This document shows, in pieces, positions 1-11,593 of a stretch of 64,000 bases of DNA (position 1 is its first letter; each line of letters starts with the position of its first letter). The stretch is from Gymnopus androsaceus JB14. Its lineage: Eukaryota > Basidiomycota > Agaricomycetes > Agaricales > Omphalotaceae. The position numbers and the translations under genes are program-made. The notes beneath the pieces were generated by a model. It saw only the letters and a list, made by a program, of their open reading frames with translations, had not been told where the DNA came from and ran no database searches. Location of the stretch: the NCBI GenBank assembly GCA_009733575.1, contig ML769561.1, positions 62,001 to 126,000 of the forward strand, written 5' to 3'.

Positions 1-660
1 GTTCTTGAGCTATCATCCCTTGGGCAATGACTGTGGCAAAATTATCATTCAGAAGAATGATTTGGTGTGCTGTGTGGTTCATTTCCTGTCAGTGGTGCTG
101 GTAAGGAGATTGTTGAAAGTTTTTGATACACCATTAGAGATGCATAAGCATCAAGTGCAGCATATTGGATTTGCTCAGGAGAAAGAGCATGGTTGTCCTA
201 GGAAGAACCAACCTGTTTAGAAACATTCTTCTGAAGCTGTTTGCCCCAGAACAGTAGCAACAAGATCTGATAGTCCACAATGTGCACTTTTTATAGCCTG
301 TCTATCTTTGGAATATCGTGCAAGATCAAGGGACCCAGAAAAATGACATGCAGAATGCAATGACTGCTCAATGTACTTGAGATCAGCTTATACATGACAT
401 CCCACTTTTATTATCTGTGGATTCTGAAGCAACTCATTTAAAACAGGAGGAAGAGAACATCTGGCTAGCATTTCACCAATCTGGGGGAATTTGTTTATTA
501 GCAGAGTTGATAGCTATTGATATTTTAATATACATACCTGAAGGATATATACATTTTGCTGATGTGCAATTTGAATAATTGCAGTTTGGCCTCTCCCAGT
601 GATATTGTTAGAAATAAGAAATGGAGTTATAATGATTGTGTAGCCGTTTGGCCTCGACTG
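1..660 (-). pseudogene. 3'-5' exonuclease-like C-terminal part of a DUF6729-family protein (relic)
   Basis: The reverse strand reads as an RNase H-fold 3'-5' exonuclease (Werner/DNA pol A exo type). A segment ending GRGQTAIIQIAHQQNVYILQ lies near 540-600. It is followed by LPPVLNELLQNPQIIKVG near 400-460, then LDLARYSKDRQAIKSAHCGL near 270-340, and the closing SPEQIQYAALDAYASLMVYQ near 120-180. This is the order seen in the large basidiomycete proteins that join a DUF6729 zinc-binding region to an exonuclease. In-frame stops interrupt it: a TAG stands where a Trp is expected near 190, and a TAA lies near 390. An intron-like GTATGT follows VYILQ. It is the last part of the gene whose earlier parts lie at 2507-3336 and 17361-18493. 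The family assignment is from memory of conserved motifs, so the fold is surer than the name. Confidence 0.7.
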
Positions 661-677
661 GGCCCTGAGGCAAACGG
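643..677. repeat. short imperfect hairpin
   Basis: CCGTTTGGCCTC and GAGGCAAACGG face each other around a loop of about 11 nt. It sits at the edge of the exonuclease relic, where sequence homology to the family stops, so it could mark the border of an insertion. Confidence 0.4.
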
Positions 678-932
678 GTAAGGTACATGAGTAACTACAT
701 ACTGTATTTATACCTGTAAGAATGACTATGTCATAGTGCATATAACAGGAAAGTGGGTACTATGTGAGTATGAGTGGCTACTATGCATATGGTTAAGTGG
801 CTACTGTGAGTATATGCATGCATACTGTGAGTATATGCGCAAATATCTCCTGTGATATCATAAATTCATAAGTATGTTGTAATGTGGGCTAAAATAGATT
901 TTCTGTAAATTCCAACAGATATAGCCTTGTTC

Positions 933-1286
933 AGATACTGTACCGTTTTGACCAAAAGTTCAGTCACGCGTCACTTTGGCTCAAAATGAACAGTTCACGG
1001 GAGGGTGTCACTGGTCATTTTGGGTTGTAAACGCTGTGACAACTGAAACAAAAAAAAATACTTAGAAACACTCAAATTAGCCTTGATTTACTTACAAACA
1101 AGCCATTTCTGGCTCCAAAACAAGATATCCACCAGATCATGAACCAGAAGCACAGGTGGATTCAATGCCAGTGAACAGTTCACAGATTGGTCACAGGTCA
1201 CTGCACTCTCTGAACACTGAATTTTCTGAACAGTAGAGGTCATGCATCACATACCATGAACTTTTGGTCAAAATGGTACAGTATCT
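933..1286. mobile_element. MITE-like element with ~28-bp terminal inverted repeats
   Basis: The left end AGATACTGTACCGTTTTGAC, continuing through CAAAAGTTCA, is repeated in inverted form at the right end with one mismatch. The 354-bp element has no coding capacity. I see no clear target-site duplication. It lies in the ~1.85 kb of foreign sequence separating the exonuclease part of the DUF6729-family relic from its middle part. Confidence 0.55.
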
Positions 1287-1736
1287 CAACATTCCATTCT
1301 GCATCAAATCCATTCTGCATCAAAACCAACAATTGTCTCCATACTATCATCATCAGGGAGAAAAATCAGGATAGTACACATTGCAGTATCAATTGTCTCA
1401 ATACTATTCCGGACAGAGATATTGTGAGACCCAGTGCACAAAACAGATCTCGAACTGATTTATCCTAAATGTCTCACACTTAGATGTAAGTGGAGACCAA
1501 ATGTGTTCATTCGGGGTAATTGTGCCGTAAGGTGGGTCTGGACAGTAGTATGAGTGTTGTATGGAACAGTACAAGTCTCGGAGGTGCAAAGAACAGTGTA
1601 CGGGTCACCCGATGACGTAATCAGGAGGAAGTGGGTGGTATTGTGGTCCAACAACCAGAAGTGAGTGAAAGCAGATGGAATATGGATGAAGGGGTGGTCC
1701 AAAAGGGTATAATATGTCTAAATATGGATAATGTGG

Positions 1737-1981
1737 GTGGAATACAGAAAATGCGGATGGAAATAGTGTGGGAGTGGATGGAATAGGGTGAAAGCGGATG
1801 GCACCAAAGGTCCTAAAGGTTGTAAAACCCAAAATATGGATGTGGGTGGAGTACAGCAAATGCGGATGGAAATAGGGTGGAAGCGGACAGAATAGGGTGA
1901 GAGCGGACAGAAATAACATGGGAGTGGATGGAATAGGGTCAAAGCGGACGGTGCCAGAGGTTCTAGAGGTAGCAAAACCCA
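1737..1981. repeat. imperfect tandem duplication (~110-130 bp unit)
   Basis: Two units run from GGGTGGA(A/G)TACAG to a common (T/G)(G/A)(T/C)AAAACCCAAA tail. They are rich in a GGATGGAATAGGGT-type G/A motif repeated every 20-30 bp. The second unit carries an extra internal copy of that motif. The open frames visible here on the minus strand (1605-1982) are by-products of this simple composition and I do not call them genes. Confidence 0.5.
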
Positions 1982-2506
1982 AATAGGAAGCTCCCAGGGA
2001 GCTTTGGTTGTGAAGCCGTAAACAGAGATAGAAGACAGTGAGCTCCAGATGTAGATTTGGGATCTACGGACGGAGCCTCGCAGTCAATGCAGATGACAGT
2101 TAGCCTTTGAACGGAGCTCGGAAGGCACAAGGGGTTGGAACGGACAAAACAGAGAGACAGAGGCAAAACGGGATTGATTCGGTAACAATGGTAATAACAG
2201 ACTAGGGTACATGGACTCAGGGTGTCTACTTATATACTGTAGGTGGCTGTGTAAGTCGTTGGGAGGGCCTGATGGATGGTTATCAAGTGCAGGAGGCACC
2301 CGGAAGGCAGGATAACTGGTAATCACATGTAGAAAGTGCCCAGCAGGCAAAATAAATGGTAAATAAGCATGGGAAGCACCCGCATTTTAGGTAATGAGTG
2401 TGGGAGGTATCCGTGGACAGTTACAGAGTGTGGGAAACATCAGCAGGCGGTTAACAAGCACAGGGAGTGTCTGGAATGAGCCAAGGCCTGACAGATATTT
2501 ACTGTA
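1982..2506. other. intergenic/insertion sequence, no gene seen
   Basis: This stretch contains loosely repeated GTGGGA(A/G)GCA(C/T)C(C/T) phrases around 2280-2480. It shows no family I recognise and no convincing reading frame. It is the inner end of the ~1.85 kb insert in the exonuclease relic. Confidence 0.4.
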
Positions 2507-3336
2507 TCAGGGATTTTGAGTAGATAAGATGAGCATATTTTTCAACTGGAACAACATCTGCAGTGAGTGATGGGAAAGAATGTTCAAGGAAGGCTTTGCC
2601 AGACATATTATCTGTGTAGAACAGACTAGGTTGGTCATGTTAGTCCCAAATCCACTGAAAGGCGAGTTCAAATTGAGAATGTGACTTTGTTGCAACCAGA
2701 TTGCAGATACGGATCTCTCCCTTCTCATTTGTGACTGTCAAAAGTGCAGTAAACACAGGGACACCATTGACTTTAGCAATGTGTTTTTCAAGCTAAGAAA
2801 AAAATCAATTCATATATATAAGGTGAGTGTGATAATAAGCATACTTTGAAGCTGTGATGAATAGCACACACATTGCCAGTGAGCATTGCCATGTGCTGAT
2901 TGAAGGCTGCTGTATGATTCTCAATGAAAGAGTCAAATATATCATGGAGCCATTGAGAACTAGGGATGCAGCCATGAAATCCATCTTGTGAACAGTCATG
3001 GAAGGGAGAAAATGGGCAATGGTTCACCAGTCACTGTGTTTCTGGCTGGTCTAGTAGCAACTGTTTGAAGGTATGCTAGTTGTAGCTCATTATACCCCTC
3101 CAGATGCTGAATGAGTAAAGAATTTGAGAATTGTTTTGCTCCCATGCCATTCTGGAAGCAAGAACACATAAATTGGAATGTTTTTTGGATATTGCACTCC
3201 GCTGTGTAAGATGGGCAGGAAATTCAGCTGCTAATGGTTTTGGAAGCTGATTAATGATGTGCTCATCCCAGCTTTGAAATGTTGACTGGGGCCGAGGATC
3301 TGAGCTGCTATTTCTGCATGTTGGACCATTCCAGGC
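2507..3336 (-). pseudogene. middle part of the DUF6729-family gene (relic)
   Basis: The reverse strand reads PQSTFQSWDEHIINQLPKPL and AEFPAHLTQRSAISK near 3190-3290. PSSQWLHDIFDSFIENHTAA and QHMAMLTGNVCAIHHSFKV follow near 2840-2970. After an intron comes LEKHIAKVNGVPVFTALLTV, then KGEIRICNLVATKSHSQFEL and DNMSGKAFLEHSFPSL down to 2507. These are consecutive blocks of the basidiomycete DUF6729/exonuclease proteins. A TAA stands in place of a probable CAA (Gln) near 2648. Upstream the reading stops exactly at 3336, where the inverted repeat of the 14-kb block begins, and it resumes beyond 17360. Confidence 0.7.
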
Positions 3337-3433
3337 TGCCTTAAAATCTAACAAGTTAGATAGTCCAAAGTGTAACAATCCAGTATCTAATAAGATGTAA
3401 ATCCTATGGAAATCCAAGGCCATGGATTCCAGG
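3337..3433 (+). repeat. left 97-bp terminal inverted repeat of the 14-kb block
   Basis: It is identical to the reverse complement of 17264-17360. It includes TTAGATAGTCCAAAGTGTAA (3354 on), which also forms the ends of the nested element at 13718 and 17209. Confidence 0.8.
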
Positions 3434-3480
3434 GCTCAACATGGATTCCATGGGGCCAGGACCTCTGGCACTCCTTACCA

Positions 3481-4131
3481 CAGCCTCCTTCCCAGGCGTT
3501 GGAACTTGCGTCATTGCTTTCGTAAGAAAGTTTAATCAAATTCATTTCGATTTGCTCATCCCAACGCCTGGCACATTTCGGTGCGTGTCATGTTTGGCAA
3601 TAGCTATGTCGCCGCCGATCCCGTAGATAATGTAGTAGCGCTGGCCAGTGGGCCTTTGTTCCTAATGTTGCTGGCTGCTTTGCCTACAATGAAATCTCGC
3701 TTCTGCTGTATATTCAGCAATTAGTATTCCTCTCTTGCACACATGGTGCCTTGTCAATCTCGCGAGCGCAAGAGTTACACAGCGATGCTTGGGCCATCTG
3801 TCAATGCCTGTTTTCCTGGAAAACCAGACCTCTCTTTTGACCTTTTGTATTGTGTTAAAAAAGCATTATCTTCAGAAGTTGTCCTTTTGACCCTTGATCC
3901 TGAGCTGATTGTATGGTGAAGATACGCACGCAACAACACTTCAAAAAAATTATTAAAGGCCCACCGGCCAGCGCTACTACATTATCTACGGGATCGGCGG
4001 CGACATAGCTATTGCCAAACATGACATGCACCGAAATGTGCCAGGCGTTGGGACGAGCAAATCGAAACGAATTTGATTAAGCTTTCTTACGAAAGCAATG
4101 ATGCAAGTCCCAATGCCTGGGAAGGAGGCTG
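3481..4131. mobile_element. MULE-like MITE with ~177-bp inverted repeats and a 9-bp target duplication
   Basis: The left arm starts CAGCCTCCTTCCCAGGCGTT and the right arm ends with its inverse. The arms pair over about 177 bp with roughly eight mismatches. The element is flanked on both sides by TCCTTACCA (3472-3480 and 4132-4140). Long TIRs and a 9-bp duplication are hallmarks of Mutator-like elements. The 300-bp core has no open frame of note. It landed within TGGATTCCA-containing sequence of the 14-kb block, so it is younger than that sequence. Confidence 0.8.
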
Positions 4132-4484
4132 TCCTTACCAATGGATTCCAGTGCCACTATTGTGTAGCTTGACAGTGGATTCCAAGGACCTATGTATACA
4201 TACGTAGGACTATGTTTGATGGTTGTAGGGTAGCATGTGTGAGAAAAAAATAAAGTTGGTCATCTGATTCCATAACACCTGTAAAATCATGAAAAGTACA
4301 GACAGTCATAAGGGAAAGGGTGTGACATGTGTGACATATGTGATAAAAAAAATAAACTTGGTCATCTGATCCTATAATTACTGAAAAAATCATAACAAAT
4401 ATTGAAAATATTTAGGAAGCAGTGTTGCATCCAGTGTATGGAAAGTATTACAATGAAGAGAATCTATATTCTACAAATTATTAC

Positions 4485-4745
4485 ACAGTATGGAATCCAT
4501 ACACTACAACATGGAATCCATATACTACATTATGGAATCCATATACTACATTATGGAATCCATACACTACATTATGGAATCCATACACTACATTATGGAT
4601 TCCATATTCTACATTATGGAATCCATACACTACATTATGGAATCCATATACTACATTATGGAATCCATATACTACGACATGGAATCCATGTACTACAGTA
4701 TGGAATCCATATACTACAAATCATTATACAATATGGATTCCATAA
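4485..4745 (+). repeat. 21-bp satellite (TATGGAATCCATACACTACA)
   Basis: About a dozen units with a period of 21 bp differ by a few substitutions (TACACTAC or TATACTAC). The period is a multiple of three and lacks stops, so open frames exist in several phases; these are not genes. The core TGGAATCCATACACTAC is shared with the 53-bp satellite at 13.84 kb. Confidence 0.85.
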
Positions 4746-4769
4746 GGGCAGCAAGGGCCCCCATAACAT

Positions 4770-5830
4770 TTCGGCCCCCTTTATAAGTGGGCCTAGTACT
4801 TGTACTTATTAGTACATTAGAAGTATGTATGACTCGGACTAGTACTGAGATTAGTACTGTAGAAGTATCAATAAGTCAGACTAGTACTTGTATTAGTATA
4901 TTAGAACTACTAATAAGTTGTACCAGTACTTAGATAGAGATATAAGTACTATTCTGACTTATTGATACTTCTATTGTACTGATCTAAGTACTAATACAAG
5001 TACTAGTCAGACTTATCAATACTTCTATAGTACCTACTGATAAGTCAGACTAGTACTTGTATTAGTACATTAGAACTATTAATGTGTCAGACTAGTACTT
5101 ATATGTCTACTATAGAAGTATCAATAAATCAGGTTAGCACTTATATCTCTACTACAGTGGAACTACTAATACTATACTAGTATTGATACTTCTATAATAC
5201 TCATTTAAGTAATAATACAAGTACTAGTCCAACTTATCAATACTTCTATAGTACCTACTGATAAGTCAGGCTAGTACATTAGAACTATCAATGTGTCAGA
5301 CTGGTACTTATATATCTACTATAGAAGTATCAATAGGTCAGACTAGTACTTGTGCACTAGTACACAAGTACTAGTCTGACTTATTGATACTTCTACAGTA
5401 CTACTTTATCTCAGTACTAGTCCTAGTCATACATACTTCCAATGTACTAATACAAGTAGTAGTCCAACTTATCAGTAGTACTATAGAAGTATTGATAAGT
5501 CGGACTAGTACTTGTATCATTATTACTTAGATTAGTACTATAGAAATATCAATACTGGTATAGTATTAGTAGTTCCACTGTAGTAGAGATATAAGTACTA
5601 GTCTGACTTATTGATACTTCTATAGTAGATATATAAGTACCAGTCTGACACATTGATAGTTCTAATGTACTAGCCTGACTTATCAGTAGGTACTATAGAA
5701 GTATTGATAAGTTGGACTAGTACTTGTATTATTACTTAAATGAGTATTATAGAAGTATCAATAAGTGAGAATAGTACTTATATCTCTATCTAAGTACTGG
5801 TACAACTTATTAGTAGTTCTAATGTACTAT
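4770..5830. repeat. large palindromic TAGTAC satellite
   Basis: The tract is a dense array of phrases such as GACTAGTACTTGTATTAGTA and TATAGAAGTATCAATAAGTC in both orientations. It folds on a centre near 5358, where TCAGACTAGTACTTGTG and its inverse flank an 8-nt loop. Sequence near 4890-4980 reappears inverted at 5740-5826. No coding sequence is seen. Confidence 0.75.
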
Positions 5831-6402
5831 TGTCATACCCAGTACCACCAATTTCGCTATCCTCATCCCCAAACCCTTCCGATCATATGTATAACCTATC
5901 TTACTGACCTGATAACCACCTGCTAAGCCTACGACGTATCCCAGCTGCTTCCGTACACTCCTACTAGGCACCAACCCAACATCCCGCACATATATAACCG
6001 GTAACCTCTCTTAGAGGACCCCTTGTCTTGATATTAACTTGTTTACTCCCGTATCTCTTGTTTCTCTCTCTATTTTCTTATACTCTTGCCAATTCATCTA
6101 TTTTCACAATACACGCTTGCTCTGGCTCCCGCTTTTCGACTTACACGTCGACTTGACTACCAGCAAGCTCATATGACAATCAGACTTGCCGCTGTCGACT
6201 ATTTGACGTCATCTCACGTAACTAGACTCAGAACTCACATTTGGGAGCTTTGGCATTCCCAAATCCACCCACTTCTCACTACTAGTCCTCGACTAGTCCA
6301 CCCGCATGCATATTCAATTGCGGATCTCGCCCGCCTTTCATACTAAAGGCCTCAAAGCTACTTTCAGTACCTTTCCCTAAGACCGTCGACCCCGGTCTTA
6401 CA
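5831..6402 (+). mobile_element. probable 5' LTR of the Ty3/gypsy element
   Basis: The satellite stops abruptly and TGTCATACCCAGTACCACC begins, as an LTR should. A TATA-like ATATATAA lies near 5989. A pyrimidine-rich leader follows, and the gag frame opens at 6431. The 3' border (about 6402, near a TTACACA) is a guess, because no second LTR is present to compare. Confidence 0.45.
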
Positions 6403-6430
6403 CAATATCAAGACCAAACCGTCATCGAAT

Positions 6431-6724
6431 ATGTCGGGGATGTTCATGGTACCACCTTCCTCATCCACTGGACAGCAGGAGGGTGACACACAACAACAAC
6501 GAGAAGCTCCCGACTTTGGGAATTACCAATGGGGAGAACAGGGACAATGCCTTTCTGCTGGATCCCAAGGATCCAACACCAACAGGGTATTTGGATCGTT
6601 AGCCGCTGAGGTTACCCCTCCAACAGCCGTGGTAGCCTATGCACCTCCTGATTGGCAATACCTGCCAATCCAGACAGTTGCACAGGGTCAATACAGTCAG
6701 ACCCTGCAACCGCCCACACAGTGA
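6431..6724 (+). CDS. N-terminal piece of Ty3/gypsy Gag
   Basis: This is a 97-residue frame rich in Gln, Pro and Ser, starting MSGMFMVPPSSSTGQQEG, directly after the presumed LTR and in the same orientation as gag-pol further on. It matches nothing by domain. I assign it to Gag only by position and composition. It ends in a stop at 6722, and the next Gag-like frame is 1.9 kb away or more, so either an insertion separates them or this is an unrelated leader peptide. Confidence 0.35.
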   Translation: MSGMFMVPPSSSTGQQEGDTQQQREAPDFGNYQWGEQGQCLSAGSQGSNTNRVFGSLAAEVTPPTAVVAYAPPDWQYLPIQTVAQGQYSQTLQPPTQ

Positions 6725-8640
6725 TACGCCAATTTTTTGGCTAAGGCTAGAACTGCGCAGAACCAATAATCCTAGATTCTGTTAGTAACAAAACATGGTC
6801 AATAAGAGAACTATAGTGAGCCCGAGCTGATAGTTAAAATCTACCGAGGACCTATTCTACTCAAGAGGTTGCAGAGTAACGGTACGTGCAAAGATGCGCG
6901 GTATGGTGTAGCGAGGCAAGCTTGTTGGATAACAAGTTGCTGACCAAGGCAGATAATGAGCCCACATACCAGCTATACTAGGCTAGGTCATCGAAGGATA
7001 TACCCAAGGGATCGAAGTCTTAACAAGGCATTGCTTCCGCGATCAGCTCACCGAGGAGTCTACACGACACTCAAGTATATTAAACAAGCAAGGTGGACCG
7101 AGATGAGGAAGCACCCTAATGAGTGCCCTCAAAGTTGACACTCGCTGGGAAGCACCTAGGCAGAAAGCCGCGGCATTCCAACAGGGCCACATGACCCACT
7201 TGCTGTAGCTACTTCTGGAGCAGGAAAGGACCAAGGAGTGTTTCTATCCGAGCCTCAGCGTTTTTACCGAGATCCATATGCTACCATGCATCTAGACTCA
7301 AGACCGCGCGGGACTAGAAATAATAACTAGTCTCCCATTGGCAAGGAAAAACATAGAAATACTCCCGAGGGCTGTTTTGCTAAAGGAACTGGCGAGTCTT
7401 GTAAAAAGGCAAAATGACTCGAGCCAATTTGGACCAAAAATCCCAAAGTCGACCCAATCGAGGAAGACAAACGAACGAGGCAGGAAAATGTCGAGGCAAA
7501 ACCATAGCATACACGCATATATGGACATTATTTATCTTTTTCTATTTTACTTACTCTGTTTCATCCTATCTTGCTCAGTTTCTCTCATTTTCCTATTTTA
7601 TTATATCTCGCTCAGTATATAAGGGTAGCTATTCCATCTCGGAATGACAAGTTAGACTTGATACCTGAAATGCAGTTCTATCTTAGGACCTGTAGTGATT
7701 CATACACGCTCAGACGCGTCTGCATCATCCTCTACAACCTTTGAGACAGGTGGCCTTCTTGTAACCTCAATAATACTGAGGCAATTCATTCTACTTCCCG
7801 ACTATTAAGTTGAGCATTCCTGGTTGGCATCTCGAAGAGAGGTCACATCAGTCTTAGGACCACAGGTGGAGCCTAACGTGCACACCTCGACAAGCCCATT
7901 GTTGATTAGGAAAGGTCTCGGACCCAAGTGTCGGCTTGGTCTAGTTTTAGGGAGGAAGCTCCTCGGAGTGTTACCTAGCTTTACCAACAGATTCTACCTC
8001 TTGCCCGCTCTTCACTGAGTGTGTTAAAAACGCCTACTCGAGTGACTTGCGCGGTGGTTGTATAAGCTTGTTAGGTAACTCGCAGGAATACCTGAGAGTT
8101 GGAGTATCATTGCGCAGCGACGTAAAGGCTCCCGAGATACACAAAATTGTTTGTTGAGTCGGCGCACTTGACCCGTGCTTTGGTATTTCACCTCGGATAC
8201 GCGAAGTCGTTTGTTGAGTTGGCGTACTTGACCCATGCCTTGGTGTTCATGCGGATACGCAAAGTCGTTTGTTGAGCCGGCGCACTTGACCCATGCTTTG
8301 GTGTTTGCTTTTCCCCCTCGATTAGTTCAGCGCGTCGTTGTACGTTAGTTGGCTTTTCAAAACCTCCCTCCAAATACAAACCTTGTTCATCTTGCACTGT
8401 CTGTGCTGCTGTCAAGTGCTTTTCTCTTCGAATCAATTAGTAGTCGAGGGAACCTTTGACAACCTCCTTCCTCGCATTAAATTAAACCTTTTGGATTATA
8501 TCTGATTGGGGTGATTGTTGTTTGGTCGGTTTTTATACCTAGCACAAAGCTAACTCATCATCAGCGTTCCACCTGGGGCTACCCGCACTGCCAGGATCAT
8601 CAGGAATCTCCCCTGATACTACTCAGGGTTGAAGACAGTT
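6725..8640. other. 1.9-kb stretch without a gene, possible nested LTR
   Basis: I see no coding sequence. A strong TATA-like TATATAAGGGTAGC at about 7616 follows a T/C-rich tract. Three units of 58-60 bp (8134-8310), each holding TTGTTGAG and GCACTTGACCC(A/G)TGC, stand in tandem. These traits fit an LTR or leader of another retroelement nested in gag, but no matching second copy is in the window. Confidence 0.35.
8134..8310. repeat. three tandem 58-60 bp units
   Basis: GATAC(A/G)C(A/G)AA(A/G)T(C/T)G at 8136, 8196 and 8254 begins each unit, which continues with TTTGTTGAG and a GCACTTGACCC core. The units differ at several positions, so the duplication is not recent. Confidence 0.6.
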
Positions 8641-8653
8641 TTGCACAACATCA

Positions 8654-9645
8654 ATGGTAGTGGGAGTGCACCGCCCGACAGACATCTCACCATCTTTGAG
8701 AGGGAGACATGCCCAACAAGCACCCCCACAGGAGCTTTGTTATACTCTGCAGGGAGCCCCTAACAAAGAACATCAAAATTTGGAAGCTCCACAATCGGAA
8801 ACTAGCTCCCAATGGAGGAGAAGTAGTACCATGGGGGACTTCATCTCGAGGGCAAGACAACCCTCCTTATCTTTGATAGAAATGGATTGGTTGGGAGAAA
8901 TGATTGGTCTTTGACCATCCTCCGAGACCACATTCCGTCTGCAGGATCTTCTGGTGGCAAATCATTGCACCTGGGCTGACCTAGCTCACATTTCCCACTA
9001 CTTCCTGCGGGAGATGGGATTACCGGCGGAAGGGAGTTTGACCCCTTCAGAGTTACGAGAAATGTTTCTCGAGATATGTCAATGACCCATACCAGTACAA
9101 GCGGGTCACCCCACGGTGTCCAGTTTCCTCTCCATCGCAGAAAATCACTGCAACCTGCGGTGGTTCTTCAATGTGCTTTTGGATCCTGAAGTTACCCAGT
9201 GCGTCAACAAAGCTTCCCAAACGGTTAACGCTGACAGGGGGCCACTTCCCCTCACTCCATCCTACCATGGAAATAGACCAGGTTTGGAATGGGACCAAGG
9301 GGGAAGAAGCATCTCATCAGAGGCTGCACGAATTGCTTGGGAAGCCTCACACACATGATGGGAGGGAAACAACACTGCCCACCCGCCAGTCACCCATTAC
9401 AAATGGCAGCACGGAATTCAAACTGATCCTTTAGTACGAGCCACGCCAGTGGCGTCTAGGACGCTGGATCCAACGGTACACATGGGAGGGATACCTGAAG
9501 GTGGGGGGTCAGCCGCCGTGGTCCGACCTCGACAAGAACGGACAACAAATAGATGTCGCCCTGCTGATGTCCATCTGGAGGGTACCATGACTCCTCTAAG
9601 GGAACGTCTGCATTTGGAGATAGATGGGGTCAAACCATCTACAGT
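8654..9645 (+). pseudogene. decayed 5' part of Ty3/gypsy gag
   Basis: Short open pieces rich in Pro, Gln and Arg (8654-8914, 9116-9434, 9449-9679) in changing frames lead into the clearer Gag frame at 9646. No single frame is open across the stretch, and no domain can be named. Composition and order suggest the N-terminal, poorly conserved part of Gag broken by several indels and stops. Confidence 0.4.
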
Positions 9646-10290
9646 GTGGCACTGGCGGGAAATGGGAGATTCAATGTGAGCACACCCAAAATGCGACACG
9701 TCTCCCGTCAAATGCAATTGGATGAAATCATGTTGAAACCCGGCGCGACACTTGCCCCGGAAGAGCTAGAACAGGCTAAGAAGCTGAAACAAGCAATAGA
9801 GGAGGATGATGATCAGCAACAGTACCTACTACTTACAGTGAATGACAAAGGACAACAGGTGGCTGCTCCTACCTCTACTGCTCAGAACCCCTCCCTTACA
9901 CCCAATGTTGCCTCCAGTAACCCTTTGACTCTCCTGCCTGAAGGACCACGAAACCCCATGCCGTACTTGCGACCACCACCGACGTGGAGAGAATGGGGTG
10001 AAAGTGTATTGCAAACACAAGAAGAGAATCCTGACATCTTGGGATCCCCAGGGTTACTCAAACCCGCTTCCCTCGAAACAGTACATGAGGAAGATGGCGA
10101 CAGTATCTATACGAATGAGGGGGAGGATCACACAGCTTGCCCACCAAGATCCCCACAAGCTGCGGAAGAGACAAGGAGGGAAAATCCAACACTGGAACCG
10201 AGACAGATTGCAAGTGATCCTCAGGTTTTTCGGATGATTGGGGAGCTCCAGACAAGCAACGTGGCATATCCGAGACAGCCCACCCCATAG
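9646..10290 (+). pseudogene. Ty3/gypsy Gag, N-terminal acidic region
   Basis: This is a 214-residue frame with an acidic, Gln-rich helix (ELEQAKKLKQAIEEDDDQQQ) and Pro-rich linkers. Such a region commonly precedes the Gag core in basidiomycete gypsy elements. It stops at 10288 and is out of frame with the Gag core that opens at 10595. Confidence 0.5.
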
Positions 10291-10594
10291 CTCTAGACAG
10301 GCACTACAGGCAGTGGGAGAGATTGCGGGAGGAGAACCTCGAAGGGGGGAGGTAGAAAGTGGGTTACCAAGAGCCCTTTCAGATCCATGCATGATGGGAA
10401 GAAGGGACCAAGAAGAGGGGGGGATAAGGGGAAATCAGAACCGCACCCAGTGGCTGCCATACTCAATTCCCACACAAACCGCATTCCAGCTTCCCACTTG
10501 ATCCCCGCAAAACCCTGCACCACCCACCATCACACTTAACACCCAAGGAGCACCCCCGACTGTTCATCCGCAAGGGCCAGCAAATGTTCCATAC

Positions 10595-11593
10595 GTGTAC
10601 AGACCTCCCGCTCCCCCTCCTGCACCATTCACTCAAGCTCCAAATCAGTTAAATTGGAACTGGAACTATGCAGGTGCACAAGGGCAGATTGCTAATATGG
10701 GAGGAGGACCTCCCAACCCAGGTGGGCCAGGAGGACCCCCAGGCGGATGGGGAATGCCGCCTGCGGGACCACCGACAGGACCACCACACAGACCATGGGG
10801 ACAACTCGGACTGATGGGAGCGGGAGGACCACCAGGGGGACCTTATGGTGGCCCGCCACCTGAACCACCTGGATCACCTCCACCCCCAACAGGCTATCCT
10901 CAATGGTGGGATGGAATACATTGGATGGCAATCCCGGGACCCCAGGGTGAAAGAGGCGAACAGGGACCACCTGGAAGGGAGAATGGAGACTTCAAGCGGA
11001 AGGACAGGATTAATGCGGAATCGAAAATTGACGTCAGGAAACTGGATGACTTCACGGGAAAAGACCATCAACTCTTTTGCCCGTGGATATCACAGATCCT
11101 GCGAGTATTCGCAGCAAAACCCACAATCCATGAAGAGGACGTGACCAAGGTGGCGTATGCAGTCAGCTTCCTTAGAGAGGCGGCTGCAATCCACTATCAG
11201 AATCTCCTGGACAGAGAGATTATGAGTGGAGTACAGAATACCGCTCTCCATGTATGGGATGACTTTGTGCAGGTCTTTGGTGAGATATTTGGTCTTCCAA
11301 GCAAAAAATTGGATGCACAATCCAAACTCTCCTGGATATCCCAACAACCCTACAAATCCTTTGCCAATTTCATCATATGGTTCGAAGAATACGCTTTCCG
11401 AACAGGGTACAACAACAATGCCCTGATCCACAACCTGTTGTCTGCAGTACACGAGTGGTTAGTTCTTTCCATTGCAAGTCAACCCAACCCACCCGATACG
11501 TATGTCGGATGGACAAGAAGGATGATGCAACTCGACGGATTGGTAAGGGGATACCGAGAAGGGCTTCCTCATCATTCCTCTGGAGCAACTTGA
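10595..11593 (+). pseudogene. gag: Ty3/gypsy Gag core (retrotransposon gag domain)
   Basis: The first ~120 residues are Gly/Pro-rich. From KIDVRKLDDFTGKDHQLFCP on, the frame has the retrotransposon_gag fold seen in Ty3/gypsy capsids. Recognisable pieces are FLREAAAIHYQNLLDREI, WDDFVQVFGEIFG, and KLSWISQQPYKSFANFIIWF followed by EEYAFRTGYN. It packages element RNA in virus-like particles. A TGA at 11591-11593 separates it from the zinc-knuckle part that follows almost at once. Confidence 0.8.

Noticed and set aside
1605..1982. 125-residue minus-strand frame rich in Pro, Phe and His
   Set aside because: It follows from the G/A-rich tandem repeat; composition is not protein-like.
4402..4812. 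136-residue frame with repeating GIHTLHY text
   Set aside because: The 21-bp satellite has no stops in some phases, so the frame is a by-product.
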